A DNA stretch of 64,000 bases from Ditylenchus dipsaci. Taxonomy: Eukaryota > Nematoda > Chromadorea > Rhabditida > Anguinidae. This document shows positions 22,125 through 34,100 of the stretch, piece by piece (position 1 is the stretch's first letter; every line of letters begins with the position of its first letter). The notes below the pieces were generated by a model. It was not told the origin of the DNA and made no database searches. It was given only the letters and a program-made list of their open reading frames with translations. The stretch spans positions 1 to 64,000 of the forward strand of contig SADC01001349.1 in NCBI GenBank assembly GCA_004194705.1, in the 5' to 3' direction. A program made the translations under genes and the position numbers.

Positions 22125-25100
22125 ATGTCAGTACTTGAAACCGAGTTCCCGACAACAAGCTTACCAATTCAAATGCTTATTACAGTTTCTTCTATTCAGG
22201 TTGGTTTTTCAGGCTTTACTAGCTAAAAACAAGGGTAGTTGTTCATAAAGAAAAATTAGGATTGTGAAACGCTAATTTACGAGGGTAATTACCAGTAAAT
22301 TACCTGAAATTTTTGGAAAATAGGTCGAAATGGTGAATTTGCCGGTAATTTACCGACAAAAAGATTTTCACCGGTAAGGAATTTTTACGGGTAAATTTCT
22401 CAATCCTAGAAAGAAGTTATGGAGAAGGGTTGCAGGTTAGTATTTTTTGTCGAATTTCAGGGTGGAAGAGATCACATGGAAGATCGATTTCACGTTGAAA
22501 TTTCTAGAGATTCCTCTGACAAGCTTGATCATGTTTTTGCTGCTGTTTTCGATGGTCATGGTGGACACGAAGCTAGTGAATATGCTCGTCGAAATTTCTA
22601 CAATTCAATAATGGTTGGATAAATTTAAAAAAACATAAAACAAAATACCGTTTAGAGCAGTGCATTATTCAAAGAGGATCAAGATATATTAAACTCTATA
22701 CGACAAGGCTTTGTCACAACTTTCAAGTCTATGAGAGAAGCAGCTAAGGATTGGCCAGATCCGGTTATTATTTTTTCTTTTAAATAATGTCTTTGTAGTA
22801 AGAAAAAATTCCAAACTTAGTCGAAATATATTTTTATGAAGTCTTAAAATGCTTCTGGCGATAAATAAAAAACGGGCGCTACTAGAATATACCCCACCAG
22901 TGTGGTAAATCCACCGGTGGATCACCGGTGGTGGTGGGATTTTTTGGGTAGCCACTGGGGCGGTGGGTGGCAAACACGCCGGTGGCGGTGGGTAAATATT
23001 AATATTTCTTTAAAGAATTTTAGAAGAATTTAATACCTCGTGTACGCAGAGCAAGTCAAGTCAAGGTCAAAGTTTTTTTGTGTGTACGCACAGAAAGTTG
23101 ACTTGCAAGTCAACTTTGACTTTGCCTTGACCTTGACTTTGACTGGCGTTTCAAAAAAGTTTGAAACAGAAAGTCAAAGTTTTTTCGGAATTTTTCGTGT
23201 CTTATTTTTTATCTTCTTCACTGATCAGTGGTGCATTGTGCTTCATCGTTGCAGTAAAGGCGTTTTTATTTACAAATTAGGCTTATCTCTTCTATGTTTA
23301 GAAATCATGGCCGATTCGACTGTTGGTTGGCAGAATGAAATCATTTGACTTGCTGTCCGTTGATGTCTAATAAAGTTTCCGTTAGAATTCTGTGGATGAG
23401 TATATTGTTTTTGATTAATGACCTTGACTTTGACTTCCTGTGCGTACACAACCCATGACTTTGACTTTCACCTTGACTTTAACCGCGACTTTGACATTGA
23501 CTTGCTCTGCGTACACGTAGTGTAACATTCTGCTTAAAAAAAAGCTTTGCTTTTGAAAATTTTTTTTTTTTGAAAACTTTGATAACACTCAAAAGGCTGT
23601 TGGGACCATTGTACCAAAAGGCTGTTTGGGTCTTGTTCAGGATTACACGCTGAACAAGATGGGACAAAAAAAATCTTTGAAAACGTGCTCTGACCATAGA
23701 ATTTTTAGGGATCGATTGTATGAAATCGAACAGTTTCGGGTTTTTAGTTTTACGATTATATTTTTGATACAAAAACAATTTTGCGCAGCTGAAACACGTA
23801 TTCGGTGCAGAATTCAAGGATTTTTTAAATAACAAGGTTACTCGGCTCAGTGACCATATATATGCAAAATACTAGCACTTCTCAAAAGAAATTTTAATAA
23901 AAAATTTGGTTTCTTTTTATAAAGATCAAAAAATTGTTAATAACACCTTTTAGCTTTTTAACACCTAAAAGCAAAGAAGCTGCGCATACCGTATTTACTG
24001 TATTAACTCCCCACCCTCTAATAACTCCCCACCCTCTAATAAGTCCCACCCTACGGACCTTATATCTCAGCCTAGAGCGAACATTTCGCAAATCTATTTT
24101 TTGCGTTTTCTTAGTTGCCGCAACTTTACCTGATTCCACTTTTCAAATTTTGGTTGAGCACCCAAAAATATCAAAATCGAAATATTTTTTTCCCGATTTT
24201 TAAGGGTTGAAAAATAACTCCCCATGGGACTTAATACAGTAAATACGGTAATTTGATGCTAAAACAATGCAGCAATTTCTAATAAAGAGTGGTGTGAAAA
24301 TCAAAAAATTTCTGAGTCCCTCGGCCCCTGTGTTCCGAGTCACAAAAACGTGAAAATACAGAACGTCAAAAAGGCGCAAATTTGAAATAACCCGTAAAAA
24401 GTCGAGGGACTGATAAATATGTTGGTTTTTGTACTCGTTTCTCTTAAAGCTTGCTGCCTTGTTTCAGTATGAGAATGATGTGCAGTTTCTGCCCTTTCTG
24501 TTACAGTCAAGTGCTTGATAATAAACTTTAATCTCAACGATTTTTGGTTTTCATGAAAAGAACTTAATTTTTTATTTCAATTTTTTTTTAAAATGTTTTT
24601 CATGTTAGACCCAAACTTCTGAAAAAACCAGTTCTCCTTAACTATGATAAGCGTCTTATTAAATTTTAATTTTCAACTTACGAATGTAAAAGTATGAATT
24701 TGATGCTATCTAAAATTTTGCAATTTTTTGCGCCTTTTTCCGTCGTTTCCGCTAGTGGTGTATTTTGGTGGTAGCCACCGGTGGCGGTGGTAGCCACCTC
24801 CACCGGTGGTGGTTTCTGCCACACTTGTTGCTGGTGGTTCCGGTGGCGGTGGCTATTTTTGTAGTTTTACCACACTGTACCCCACCAAGAAATGCTACTG
24901 GAGTATACCCCATCCAATAATTAGGCTTGGCTTAGGGTTTGGCTCAGGGCCTGGCAATTACTAACAAGGGCTTTTGCACAACTTTTTCTTCAAATATGGT
25001 GGTTGTAGCTGCCTTCCAAAAATTATTTGGCAGAGTATATTCCAGTAGTGTCAAAAAACGTAAAATTTATTTTCTTTAAGATTGTCTGGGATAAGTGTTT

Positions 25101-28054
25101 GAAAAAGGGGTAAAAAACACAATGTCTTTTTATGTGTTTAGAGCGAAATTTTATAATATCGTACGTAAATTTCGTACTAAACTTAAGAGAATAATTTTAA
25201 TCTAAATTACTAACCGATTTTAATGATATTGAAGAACATGCCTGGAACTACCGCTAGTTGTGCTTTCTTGCGCAAGGGAAAGATTTACATAGGACATGTG
25301 GGAGACAGTGCTGTGATTAAGGGCTCAGATGCTAGGACTAGTGAACAACTTACTACTGACCATAAACCTAGCGACCCTGCAGAAAGGATCAAAGTGATAG
25401 GTAACAATGCTATATATTCAATATCCCCGTTATTAAAAAAATATTCTTTTTCAAAGAGCTAGGTGGAAAATAAAGGCTAGTAAAAAAGATTGTTTGCGAG
25501 TGACCCGTCAAATTGTGGACAAGTCTGGAAAAGAAGTTGGACAAGTGCCTAAACTAGCTATGACACGGGCTCTAGGCGACTTTTGGTCAAAAAGCTCAGA
25601 AACAGGCATGTATGTAGTGCAACCTGTCCTGATGTCAGTATGACTGAGCTTAATCCAGTAGAAGATGACTTTGTTGTGCTGGCGACTGACGGTGTTACAA
25701 ACGCTCTAAGTCCATCTGAAATCATGGCTTTACTCAAAAAGTATGATGGTAGTGAAAATGTAGGTTTTTTATTTAAACATAATCAACCGTCAATTTCCCT
25801 GCGTTACGATTATGTACCCATCTACTGGCTATGAGTGGTTTCAAGAGTCGCATATGACACTTTACGTCACACTTTAATTAAAATATTTGCATTTGCAGGC
25901 AAACGGTTACCCACTCAATCACGCACAATTGCTCGTGAAGTCTGCTCTGACAAGGTGGAAGCAAAACAAGTTAAAAGCGACAATATTACAGCTATTTGCG
26001 TAAGTTTTAGTCACAATAAAAGTTATTAGAATGGTAGAATCAAAGGTTATAGGACCCGAAAATTCTACGAAAACCAATATCTCAAAAAAACCATGCATAA
26101 TTCGGCATTTGAGCTTCAATAGAAATGCTGAAATTGGCAAACCTATTTTATGATAAAAAAAAGATTTCAGTTTTGAACACAATTTGGGTCTCTTTCTTTA
26201 CAATCAAAATATATTGTGTGTCACTTGGCCATGAAAAGCTATAAACAAAATTTGGCGCTACTTGGATATACCCCCCCCCAAATCAACTTTTTTCAAAGTG
26301 TTTCCAAACACCCTATATCGACCTAAAATGGCCTCAGGAGTTAAAAAGGCATTATTTTTGAGTTCTGGTCAATAAAAAACTGAGTTTTGGGACCACCAAA
26401 AAAACCCATTTTGACCACTTTTGAAGGGTTAGGTCTGTATTTGGGTGGAAATGGACTAAAAATGAGCCAATTTAGTGTGAAAAAGAAGATGTTGAACATA
26501 GTTTTGTTGACTGGGCCTATCGCATAAATAAACTCTGTTATGCATGCTTTTTGATGCATCCAGAGTCACTTTCGAGTGATTTGCGTCTAAGGTATGTGGG
26601 TGTGCGCATCTCAACCCCAAGCAACCAAGTCCCCTGCGCACCCTTCGGGGCGCAGGGCACTTGGTTCGTTAGAGATGCGCGCACTCACTTACCTTAGACA
26701 TAATTCCGAGCAAGACTCTTGAACAAAAATGCATTTAGAGACTATTTTTGCCAGGAACATGATAACACAGGTAAAAGTCAAAATCAAAAATGCCAAAACT
26801 CAATTTTTTATTGACCAGAACTTAAAAATAATGTCTTTTTTGAACTTCTGAGGCCATTTTAGGTCGATATAGGGTGTTTGGAAACACTTTTGAAAAAAGT
26901 TGATTTGGGGGGGGGGGGTATATCCAAGTAGGGTCCAAACTTTAATATTAAAATTTGGCGCAAACTAGCATCACTGGAAAAGTGAGCCAACCGAAAAGTT
27001 CGTTAAAGGACCATAGCCGTCGCCGACAACGAGAATTTCAAATGTTTGAATTGGCGCGGGACAGTTCTCTTTCGTCTCTCCCTGTACTCTTTTGACTTGC
27101 TTCGAGTGACTCAAAAGAGTAAAATAAAAGACGAAAGAGAACTGTCCCGCGCCAATTCAAACACTTGAAATTCTCGTTGTCGGCGACGGCTATGGTCCTT
27201 TACGCCTAAAAATCAGGTAAACAGATCATTGCCGTCTAAGACAATCTCAGGTTTTGAACTCGCTGTAGACGGCTTTATTACGTAGAATACTTTTAGCTGT
27301 TCCTGCCAATTAGAAAAGTCGAAATTACCACGTCCGCAGACGGCAATGCTCTTTTAAAGGAAAGGGAAAAGTTACTTAGGTTTCAAAATTCGACCTCGGT
27401 GGCGCAGTGGGTAAGCGTTTGTGTTTTTCATAGGACAGTTCAAGTATGGCTATGAACGTACAAAAACTTTTAAATTTGTACTGCCAAATCGATATTCCAA
27501 TTTTTTCTATGCAGAGTGACCCAGAAAAAGTCACATTCAAAAAAATTAAATCCGTTTTTTGTTTTTCAATTCATTTTGTTTATGTTCCTTATTGGAAACT
27601 AGCTGCTCCCTTTAAATAATTCCTCAGTTTTTAGGATGAGATACAAAAATAAATTCTACACAGGGTTTTTTTCAGTTATTCCAGTGTGGCTCCCATGTAG
27701 TTTGACTTAGTCATTGATACTCTTGGGAAAATCCATAAAGCAAGCGGCTACCTTGACATTTTTTTCAAAATGTGACTGTTTTTTGTGTCACCCTGTTGAT
27801 AGCGACCGTTTTAATAAATTTTGGTAAACAAGTAATTAACAATTTTTTAGATCAAGCTCGACCCAGCACTTAAAGCAAATGAAAAACCTAAGGGTTTAGT
27901 AAAAGAAGATTTACAACTGCAAATGGACGATGCGATGGAAAGTGATTTATCATCAATGTTACTGGTCACTGAGCACGAGACTCAACAGTTGCGCACAAAT
28001 CCAGTGCTCAATACCCGAAACAAACCCAAAAAGAAGAGGAAAAAAATATTTTAA
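22125..28054 (+). CDS. PPM1D-like PP2C protein phosphatase
   Basis: Metal-dependent Ser/Thr phosphatase of the PPM family, closest in layout to PPM1D. Exons: 22125-22199, 22461-22613, 22656-22763, 25235-25400, about 25457-25759, 25899-26000, 27851-28054. Motifs: QGGRDHMEDR and VFAAVFDGHGGHEASEYARR (metal ligands and phosphate site), PGTTASCAFLRKGKIYIGHV with GDSAV, TTDHKPS, TRALGDFW, VVLATDGVTN, then RWKQ and DNITAIC. The C-terminus ends in KPKKKRKKIF, a nuclear-localisation-like tail, suggesting nuclear action. Introns 1 and 2 are 261 and 42 bp; the longer introns are filled with foldbacks and MITEs. Three single-base deficits break the frame: about 25468 (an alternative acceptor at 25458 avoids it), 25626-25628 and 25973-25976. 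All canonical catalytic motifs are present, so I favour a real gene with consensus errors, though a pseudogene is possible. Confidence 0.9.
22258..22410. mobile_element. Small foldback with TTACCGGTAA words, in PP2C intron 1
   Basis: AGGATTGTGAAACGCTAATT is inverse to the right end GGGTAAATTTCTCAATCCT. The interior repeats GGTAATTTACC-type words. It occupies most of intron 1. Confidence 0.6.
22873..22998. repeat. GGTGG/CACCGGTGG word array with CGCTACT terminus
   Basis: Begins GGGCGCTACTAGAATATACC like the CGCTACTGGAATATA MITEs, then has CCACCGGTGG, CACCGGTGGTGG and CCGGTGGCGGTGG words. A related inverted array is at 24763-24885 (GCCACCGGTGGCGGTGG). Both lie in PP2C intron 3 and may be two arms of one element. 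Confidence 0.6.
23037..23520. mobile_element. Foldback element with GTCAAGGTCAAAG words
   Basis: TGTACGCAGAGCAAGTCAA near the left end is inverse to TTGACTTGCTCTGCGTACA at the right. Multiple GTCAAAGTCAAGG words lie in both arms, and an inner GTGTACGCACAG pair suggests a nested second copy. Lies in PP2C intron 3. Confidence 0.75.
23987..24250. mobile_element. TACCGTATTT MITE, copy 1
   Basis: The ends are CCGTATTTACTGTATTAA and its inverse, flanked by TA. AACTCCCCACCCTCTAATA is repeated in tandem near the left end. The interior has TTGGTTGAGCACCCAAAAAT and GGTTGAAAAATAA, shared with the copies at 39507, 47250 and 54148. Non-coding. Confidence 0.85.
24763..24885. repeat. Inverted GCCACCGGTGGCGGTGG word array
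   Basis: GGTGGTAGCCACCGGTGGCG, TAGCCACCTCCACCGG and GGTGGTTCCGGTGGCGGTGG words, complementary in style to 22873-22998. Confidence 0.6.
24893..25049. mobile_element. MITE with CGCTACTGGAATATA ends, copy 2
   Basis: GCTACTGGAGTATACCCC against AGTATATTCCAGTAG. The interior has TTGGCTTAGGG and GGCTTTTGCACAACTTTTTC, matching the copy at 16226. In PP2C intron 3. Confidence 0.75.
26253..26936. mobile_element. Foldback family A, complete copy, in PP2C intron 6
   Basis: A near-perfect palindrome of about 684 bp. TGGCGCTACTTGGATATACC and a C run are inverse to a G run and GGTATATCCAAGTAGGG. The arms pair through AACACCCTATATCGACCT and GGCCTCAGGAG. Near the centre lies a second inverted core: GGTGTGCGCATCTCAACCCC, AACCAAGTCCCCTGCGC, ACCCTTCGGGGC and the inverse arm GAGATGCGCGCACTCACTTA. 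Other copies or fragments are at 7045, 30030, 39150, 59830, 60247 and 63233. Confidence 0.85.
27003..27204. mobile_element. MITE with TTAAAGGACCATAGCCG ends, copy 1
   Basis: TAAAGGACCATAGCCGTCGC is inverse to CGACGGCTATGGTCCTTTA at the right, and the arms also pair over GTTTGAATTGGCGCGGGACA. The next block (27214-27360) has ATTGCCGTCTAAGAC and CCGCAGACGGCAATGCTC, a related decayed copy; 37390-37470 has another scrap. The copy at 58347 lies in a receptor B intron. Confidence 0.8.
27396..27470 (+). repeat. tRNA-like A box (possible SINE head)
   Basis: GACCTCGGTGGCGCAGTGGG then TAAGCG is a good tRNA 5' end with A box. GACAGTTCAAGTATGG about 45 bp later is a weak B box. In PP2C intron 6. Confidence 0.35.
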
Positions 28055-28760
28055 CCTAAAATACAAAAAATATTCATTTTATTTTTATGAATTTTGTTTT
28101 ATATTAATTTTAATAAAAAAAATTACTAATACAATACTAATAACTTTTATTTCAGACTTCTAACCTTTTTCTACAATTTCGATTATTTTTAAAAGTTTAA
28201 AGTTTTTGATATGTTTAGTAGTTTAACCAATTTTTAGTATGATTTCTTTTAAAAAAGTTACTAAGATAACACTTTTTGTTTTTTTTAAAGCGCAGAAGCA
28301 AGCGTGCGTGAGGCCACGCGTGAATATTGTTTAACTCACTTAAAAATGTAAATCGGATTTTTTTATATCAAATTTCAACCCCTTTCAAGATTTTAAAATC
28401 TCTTTAAAGGGGCATGCTCGCCGCCGACGGAAATATTTGAAAGGCAGGTACAAGGTAAATTCAAACAAGAATTATTTTAAAATAATTTTTAGCTGAGTAC
28501 CCTGCGGCTAATAATTAATGGAAAACTTTTCCTTCGTTTAATAGTAATGGTGGCCTAGTGGGAACAGTATATGAAGTGCAAACCCCCCCCCCCCCCAGAG
28601 TATTTTTGTCTAAGCAAACTTTCTTCATTTTGCTTAAGTCTAAGGCTAAGCCTAAACCTAAGTTAGCGCGCTACACATTGCAAAAAAAAACAAGGGAACT
28701 CAAGATAGGACGCTCAGAGAAAATATATATTTTGAAGGGGTGCGGGAGTGCAGTTCAATT
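28055..28760. other. Intergenic after the PP2C gene
   Basis: AT-rich 3' flank. A poly-C run at about 28581-28596 and CTAAGGCTAAGCCTAAACC words near 28640 recall the interior of the CGCTACTGG MITEs. No gene seen. Confidence 0.4.
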
Positions 28761-28764
28761 TTTA

Positions 28765-28828
28765 CGCCTAGTGGGATAGCGGCGGACTGCAAAAGTTGGT
28801 CGTCGGTTCAATTCCCACTGGAGGTATA
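28765..28828 (+). repeat. tRNA-Cys(GCA)-like SINE head
   Basis: CCTAGTGGGATAGCGGCGGA (A box and D-arm region), ACTGCAAAAG with GCA in anticodon position, and CGTCGGTTCAATTCCCACTG with a good B box. The acceptor stem pairs only partly. Confidence 0.45.
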
Positions 28829-29079
28829 ATTTTTCCTCGACTTTTCCAAAATTTCGTCAAATTAATTCTCGTTTGAATTTCGCTGGTAGCCGCCTTCAAA
28901 ATATTCGGTGCGTAGTCGTTTGGCTGTTGGCTTGACAAACGACACAAAATCAGCCAAACGTCTTAACAAAACGCCAAGCTCTTGAAATTTGAATTTCATT
29001 ATTGTTTTTTGCGCGGTCGTATGTGTTTTCTGATATTTTATCTCACTCGTTTTTTTTCGGGGTCTCCTTTTGGCGGTAC

Positions 29080-29150
29080 GTGACAAAATCCTCTGGCCCA
29101 GAATCCTCTCAGGCAAAATCCTTTCGGCTCAAAATCCTCTCGTAGTCAAA
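29080..29150 (+). repeat. Word array AAAATCCTCTCGG
   Basis: Five degenerate tandem words (CAAAATCCTCTGGCC, CAGAATCCTCTCAGG, CAAAATCCTTTCGGC, CAAAATCCTCTCG, CAAAAATC). Same design as the other arrays, with a private word; no second arm found. Confidence 0.55.
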
Positions 29151-29339
29151 AATCATTTTGTAATGGCTTAGTCTTTCTACACTGTTTTTCTTCTTTTATT
29201 TATTTTTTTGTCCTGACGCAATCATTGGTGGATCACTAAGAGGGTGGATATATCTAAGGTTGTTTGGGTGAAAATGCGTTTAATGTGTGCATTCATAGAC
29301 GTGTCGTACAGGGAACGGTTCAAATTTTGATCTTGTGTG

Positions 29340-29500
29340 GTTCTGGTATAAGTCCACCCTCAATGGTCTCGATCTATTTTCAATGGTCCGACTTACTCTG
29401 AGTAATTTTGATCCATCCTCAATTATCCTGGTCTAGCCCCAATAGTCTTTATCTACTTTCATTGGTCTTGACCCATACTTGATGGTTTTTAGGCTCATCT
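29340..29500 (+). repeat. Degenerate tandem repeat around CTCAATGGTCTNGATCTA
   Basis: About six diverged units of roughly 26-28 bp, each with TCAAT/CCAAT, GGTC and ATC(T/C)A landmarks. The rest of 29.15-30.33 kb has no gene. A CACACACACACACAC run at about 30052-30068 follows a family A core (GAGATGCGCACAC and CACTCGAAAGTGACTCTGG). Confidence 0.5.
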
Positions 29501-30331
29501 CATCGTTAACTACGTGAACAAAAATGTTTTTAATTAGATCCGTGAATTACATAAATATCTAAATGCTGGTTGCTTTGATCACTATAAATATTTTCAGGGT
29601 GCGGACACCTTAAAGTAGGTTCCTAGAACGATTTGTAAAGATCAAAACTGGATTTTGATCTATTAGAGCCTTTGTAAATGAGGTAGTCTACCATTCTCCA
29701 GCTGGACAACTGAAGTACATCCTCAATATTTGTCCAAAAACAAACTATTAATACTTACTAGCGTACTTAGGGCACAGTTTTAGTCAAGATAGATCTATTT
29801 GTATGCCTAATAAAAATGATTTCCCGAAGTTCGGAGTCGATCTTGGAGTGGTCACCTACGCAGGGTATTGAGATTCTTGTGATTCTAGCTCCTAGGTGGC
29901 TTATCCATTGTCATCGATTTCCCAGGGAAATGCGCTAAGGAGTTACTTACGAAATTTTTTGAGTGCCCATGTTTCACGCCACCCTGTATAGGTTCTGTGA
30001 TATTTTTATATCTAATGTATCTGGTGGTTCACTTGGCTTGAAATTGAGATGCGCACACACACACACATATCTGAGCAGTAAATCACTCGAAAGTGACTCT
30101 GGATGCCTATAGTCACTCACTGAACATCAGAGTCTCTTTGTAGGCAGTATCATAAGTATTCAAATATGTGATCAACAGGACTCTCTAAAATATGTGGCCA
30201 TTCTTTGTCCTTATCCTTTTTCGATCCTCGTGGCACGTGGTTAACTTGATTTTTAGTTGGTCAATTAAGAATTCAGATGGTCAAACTAAATATTCATACG
30301 TATTGTTGAATAATTTTTTTAGAAACAGAAG

Positions 30332-30390
30332 TACCGTATTTTATCTATTAAAAGCCCACTATCTAATAATGGAGTTCAGAAAATACGGTA
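30332..30390. mobile_element. TACCGTATTT MITE, 59 bp minimal copy
   Basis: TACCGTATTTTATCTATTAA and AGAAAATACGGTA with both terminal TA, but only about 30 bp in between, still including CTATCTAATAA. It is the smallest member of a family whose other copies here are 178-264 bp. Confidence 0.75.
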
Positions 30391-31141
30391 TCCCCGTTAA
30401 CACAACGACTAATCCTCGCCAGGAAATTCAACTCTAGCTGACTTACCATCGAACCAATTGACTCGCGTTAGATGCAGTGGAAAAAAGAAACTTCATAAAA
30501 AATGAGAGAGCGAAAATAGTATAAAACACACACGACCAAACAAAAAATAATGAAAAAACGATAATGAAATTCAAATTTGAAAAGGGGTGGATGGATTTTA
30601 AGTGAGTGGATTTTAAGTGGAGTCTGGTGGAAGCTATTCTGAAACATCCAAGATAAATATTTTTAGTTACCCAAGGCAAAAATTCAAATTTTGGTCTAAA
30701 TTTATTTCCCATAAAAGCTCTTCCATTCTTTTAAAACACCTTCTCTCCAGAGTTCAGAAACTAAAACGTATAAAAAGTAGTAAAAATTATATCAATCTAA
30801 CAATTAACTTTTTATGCAAACGAAGTGAAAAAGCTTCTTTGAACTAGTTTGTGTGTTCATCATAAATTTTTTTAATAAAAAAATTGAATTTATAATACAT
30901 TGAAAATTATTCATTTCGCTGAACATGACCCTATACATAACTGGCGAGTGGCTTTTTCTAATCGAGCAGAGAAAAGCAAACAAAACTAGAAAAGCACAAA
31001 ACGGTGCATTCAAATCATTCCTTGACTCTTTTCTTTCTTATTTGTCGCCCCTTGCTTGTCTTTTTTATACTTCAGCTGTACAATTCTCTTGTTGTATATT
31101 TTTAAACTCCTCATTTGTCTCAAAAGCCAAAATTTTCATTA
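30391..31141. other. Intergenic upstream of the RING gene
   Basis: No gene or repeat arm recognised. A pyrimidine-rich stretch at 31018-31110 may include the promoter or upstream exon of the RING gene. Confidence 0.4.
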
Positions 31142-34100
31142 ATGACTGCATTTTCTTATGATGGCGATGGTGTAGCTGGAGTTGTTAATGGCTGGACTGT
31201 AACTGACGATGGGCATACAGTTTTTCTTTGGGATCCTACTTCTAGCTGTATTATTTCTATAGACTTGGATACTAATCAACGAAAAACTTTTGAATGGTTG
31301 GTTAGTGAAAAATAAGAAAAAAGACATTTAAAGTGCATGCCTACACCAATAAGTGCAATGTTAAATCTTTTTCCAGGGCATCAATTTTCCTTGCGGATAC
31401 AAAATAAATTTGAGTTTTGACGACTAAAATTAACGAAAAATGGCCAAAATGAACATTAAAAATTGAATATAAATTGATTTTGTATCTATGGAAAACTGGA
31501 AAAAAAAATAATTAAGTTGGCTTTATTGGCGTGGGCACGCCCCTTTACGATATTTATTGTGATACTAATTTAACGCGATACATACGCGTGTATTAATTTT
31601 AGGTTTGATCCAAAAAAGTTTGAAAGCACAACTGGCTGTGCTATTGCCTCTTTCACATGGCTGAGAATTTAGTAGAAGAACAACTACTAATCTGCCTGCT
31701 CTACAATATTCACCAACAAAGCTACTACTTTCTTGTTTTTTCAGTTTCTTCAGTTGACATTCTGGTTGAAATCAAACGCTTTCGCATTAAAATTCCTAAT
31801 ATTCAAACAAATAAACTTGCTTACACTGCTCACAAAACACAAGATGACCTTATCCAAGTCATTTTCTATGAATGGCTAGATTCAAATCGGCCAGATAAAT
31901 CAAGTAGCTTGAGTGCAAATTCAAACTGCAGGATAAGTTTGTCAAGATCAAAAGCTGCTGTGGTTCAACAGCAACAAAGGGCTCATTTTGTGATGTGTTG
32001 TTTGGAGTGCACAGCTGGCCGCATAAAGATGCACAAAGAGCAGTGTGGAGTGTTGCCCCCAAAAGGCCGTTGGCAACTACCATTTGTGAGCGCTGATGTA
32101 TGAATATTTTCTCATTGAATATTTTCTCAGTCAATTTTTACTTCAAGTCTTTTATTTGCAGAAAATTCATTTTCTAAAGCTGGACAAGCAAGCAATACAT
32201 CTTGCTTCTCTTCAGCTAAACACTACAACTCATGCTACAGAACTATCTTCTTTTGTACTGGAAGCATAAACAACACTTGTGGATGGCAAATAAAGAGCAC
32301 GTCTAATACATTAAAATCTTCTAATGAAGATCATTTGGATGCTGAAGTGTGCAAAGTGGAGAATCAATGTTCATTGTTGCCTTCAACTAAATGTTGGCAC
32401 TTGTTGACTTGAGTACTTTAATAGCCTTAATTTTTTTCATTCAGCAATTTGGTGCAATGCTTGGAAAGCTACTAGCTCAACTTGTGGCAGATCACATGTA
32501 GATGGGTGTTATTTTGCGGTAGTTAACAGGCAAAAGACTCAACCTCTTGTAGAAGCTGCAGAACAATCAGATAAATGTATTAAGGATGCCAAAACTGACT
32601 ATTCACTGAAGCTGAATCTATGGCACTTAGATGTGCAAAGCGCTAGTTGGACAAAGTAGATATCTTGAAGCTTTTATATAGCTGGTCTATTCGACATATT
32701 TTTCAGAATTGACTCTCAACTAGGCTTACCAGCAACATCTAGCAAATTTTCAATTCGAATTGGAAAGTTAATATCTACTACTAACTTCTCAAATATGAAC
32801 AGCTCGCAGAAACAGTGTGAGGATGTTCAAGATCTCCAGATAACAAATTCTTGCATTCGGTCTACAAATGCAGACATTTTTTTGCACTATGATTTAAATG
32901 AGCAGTCCGCTGCTCTCCAACAAATTAACACCATTGTACATAAAAGAGTGGAAAGAAGTTTTGACAACGAGTACTATGTCAATCTGCAAAAGCTTGTGCC
33001 GGAAAATAAGGCAACACTGAACTTGTCGGATGTAATTTGCCCTATTTGCTTGGAGACCTATGTGGACCCAAGAACATTATTTTGTGGACATTCTCTGTGT
33101 TTCAGCTGTCTAGTCAAAATGCGGGAATCGATTGGTACGAGTTTGCAAAATATTTAATAATTGACAGGTGAAAGTGTTAGGTTCTAGATGGAAATTACAC
33201 GAAAAAAGCGTGCAGCTCAGTAAAATGTCCTAGTTGTCGTAAATTGACCAAAATTCCGAAAGAAGGACTTCCAACTAACTATGGTCTGCAAGGTAGCTTA
33301 CAATTGATAATGGTTGTTACAACTAAAATAAGGGCAAATTTCAAGGCGATTGTTTCACGACTATTTCAACCGAAATTTTTTTTACGAGTTTTTCTCGAAA
33401 AGGGCATAGAAAATGACTTATGTGTTTATTAATTGATTGCAAATTTGCAAAAATTAGTTAATTTGACAAGATGACAAGCAGTTTGTGTTGTAGCACAAGT
33501 TAAGAGCTAGAAACCCGTCTTACATAAAAACGGAAAGGCTTGTTTCCACTTATACTATGACGCTGCTTTCTTGTGGGAAACACTCACTTTTTAGCCCACT
33601 TTTTGAAAACTTTAATTTTCAAAGTTGGTGTCCTCACTTAGGAAACAATATGTAGGCTCGCGATTGCGCCAATAAAATCTGAGGTTGGTTAGGCGAAAAA
33701 AATTTTCTGGTCAAAAAAAATTTTCGGAAAATTTCTCATCAAGGAAAACTTTTTTTTGGCTATATCAGAAATTCGTGTGCAAACTCCATTTTGAGCGCTA
33801 GAATGTGGCGCGTCGAATGATGTAAAATTCGGGCGGATACGCCACCCGGAACAGGGGGATCTCCGTGTTTTGAGTTGGGTACTCAGAACCGAAAAATTTG
33901 AAATGTTTCACATTTGAAATAATATTTTTTGGTCCTGAGAGGAATTCAAAATTTGACTTAAACTATTTGTTTAAGAGTAGTTTTCATAGTAAATCGACTA
34001 TGCTGATCACGAATTCGGTGTTAGAATCACAGGTTGGCTGATAAAAAAATTTTTGATTAATATTTTTCAACAAATCTGCTGTTGTCCCAGAGGATCCTTC

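Noticed and set aside
23934..24203. 89-codon frame with PHPLITPHPLIS
   Set aside because: It is the TACCGTATTT MITE with its tandem CTCTAATAACTCCCCACC words read through.
25457..26000. Programmed -1 frameshifting in the PP2C gene
   Set aside because: Three separate sites would be needed with no shared slippery heptamer or obvious downstream structure, and the same kind of deficit appears in unrelated genes and in a dead transposase.
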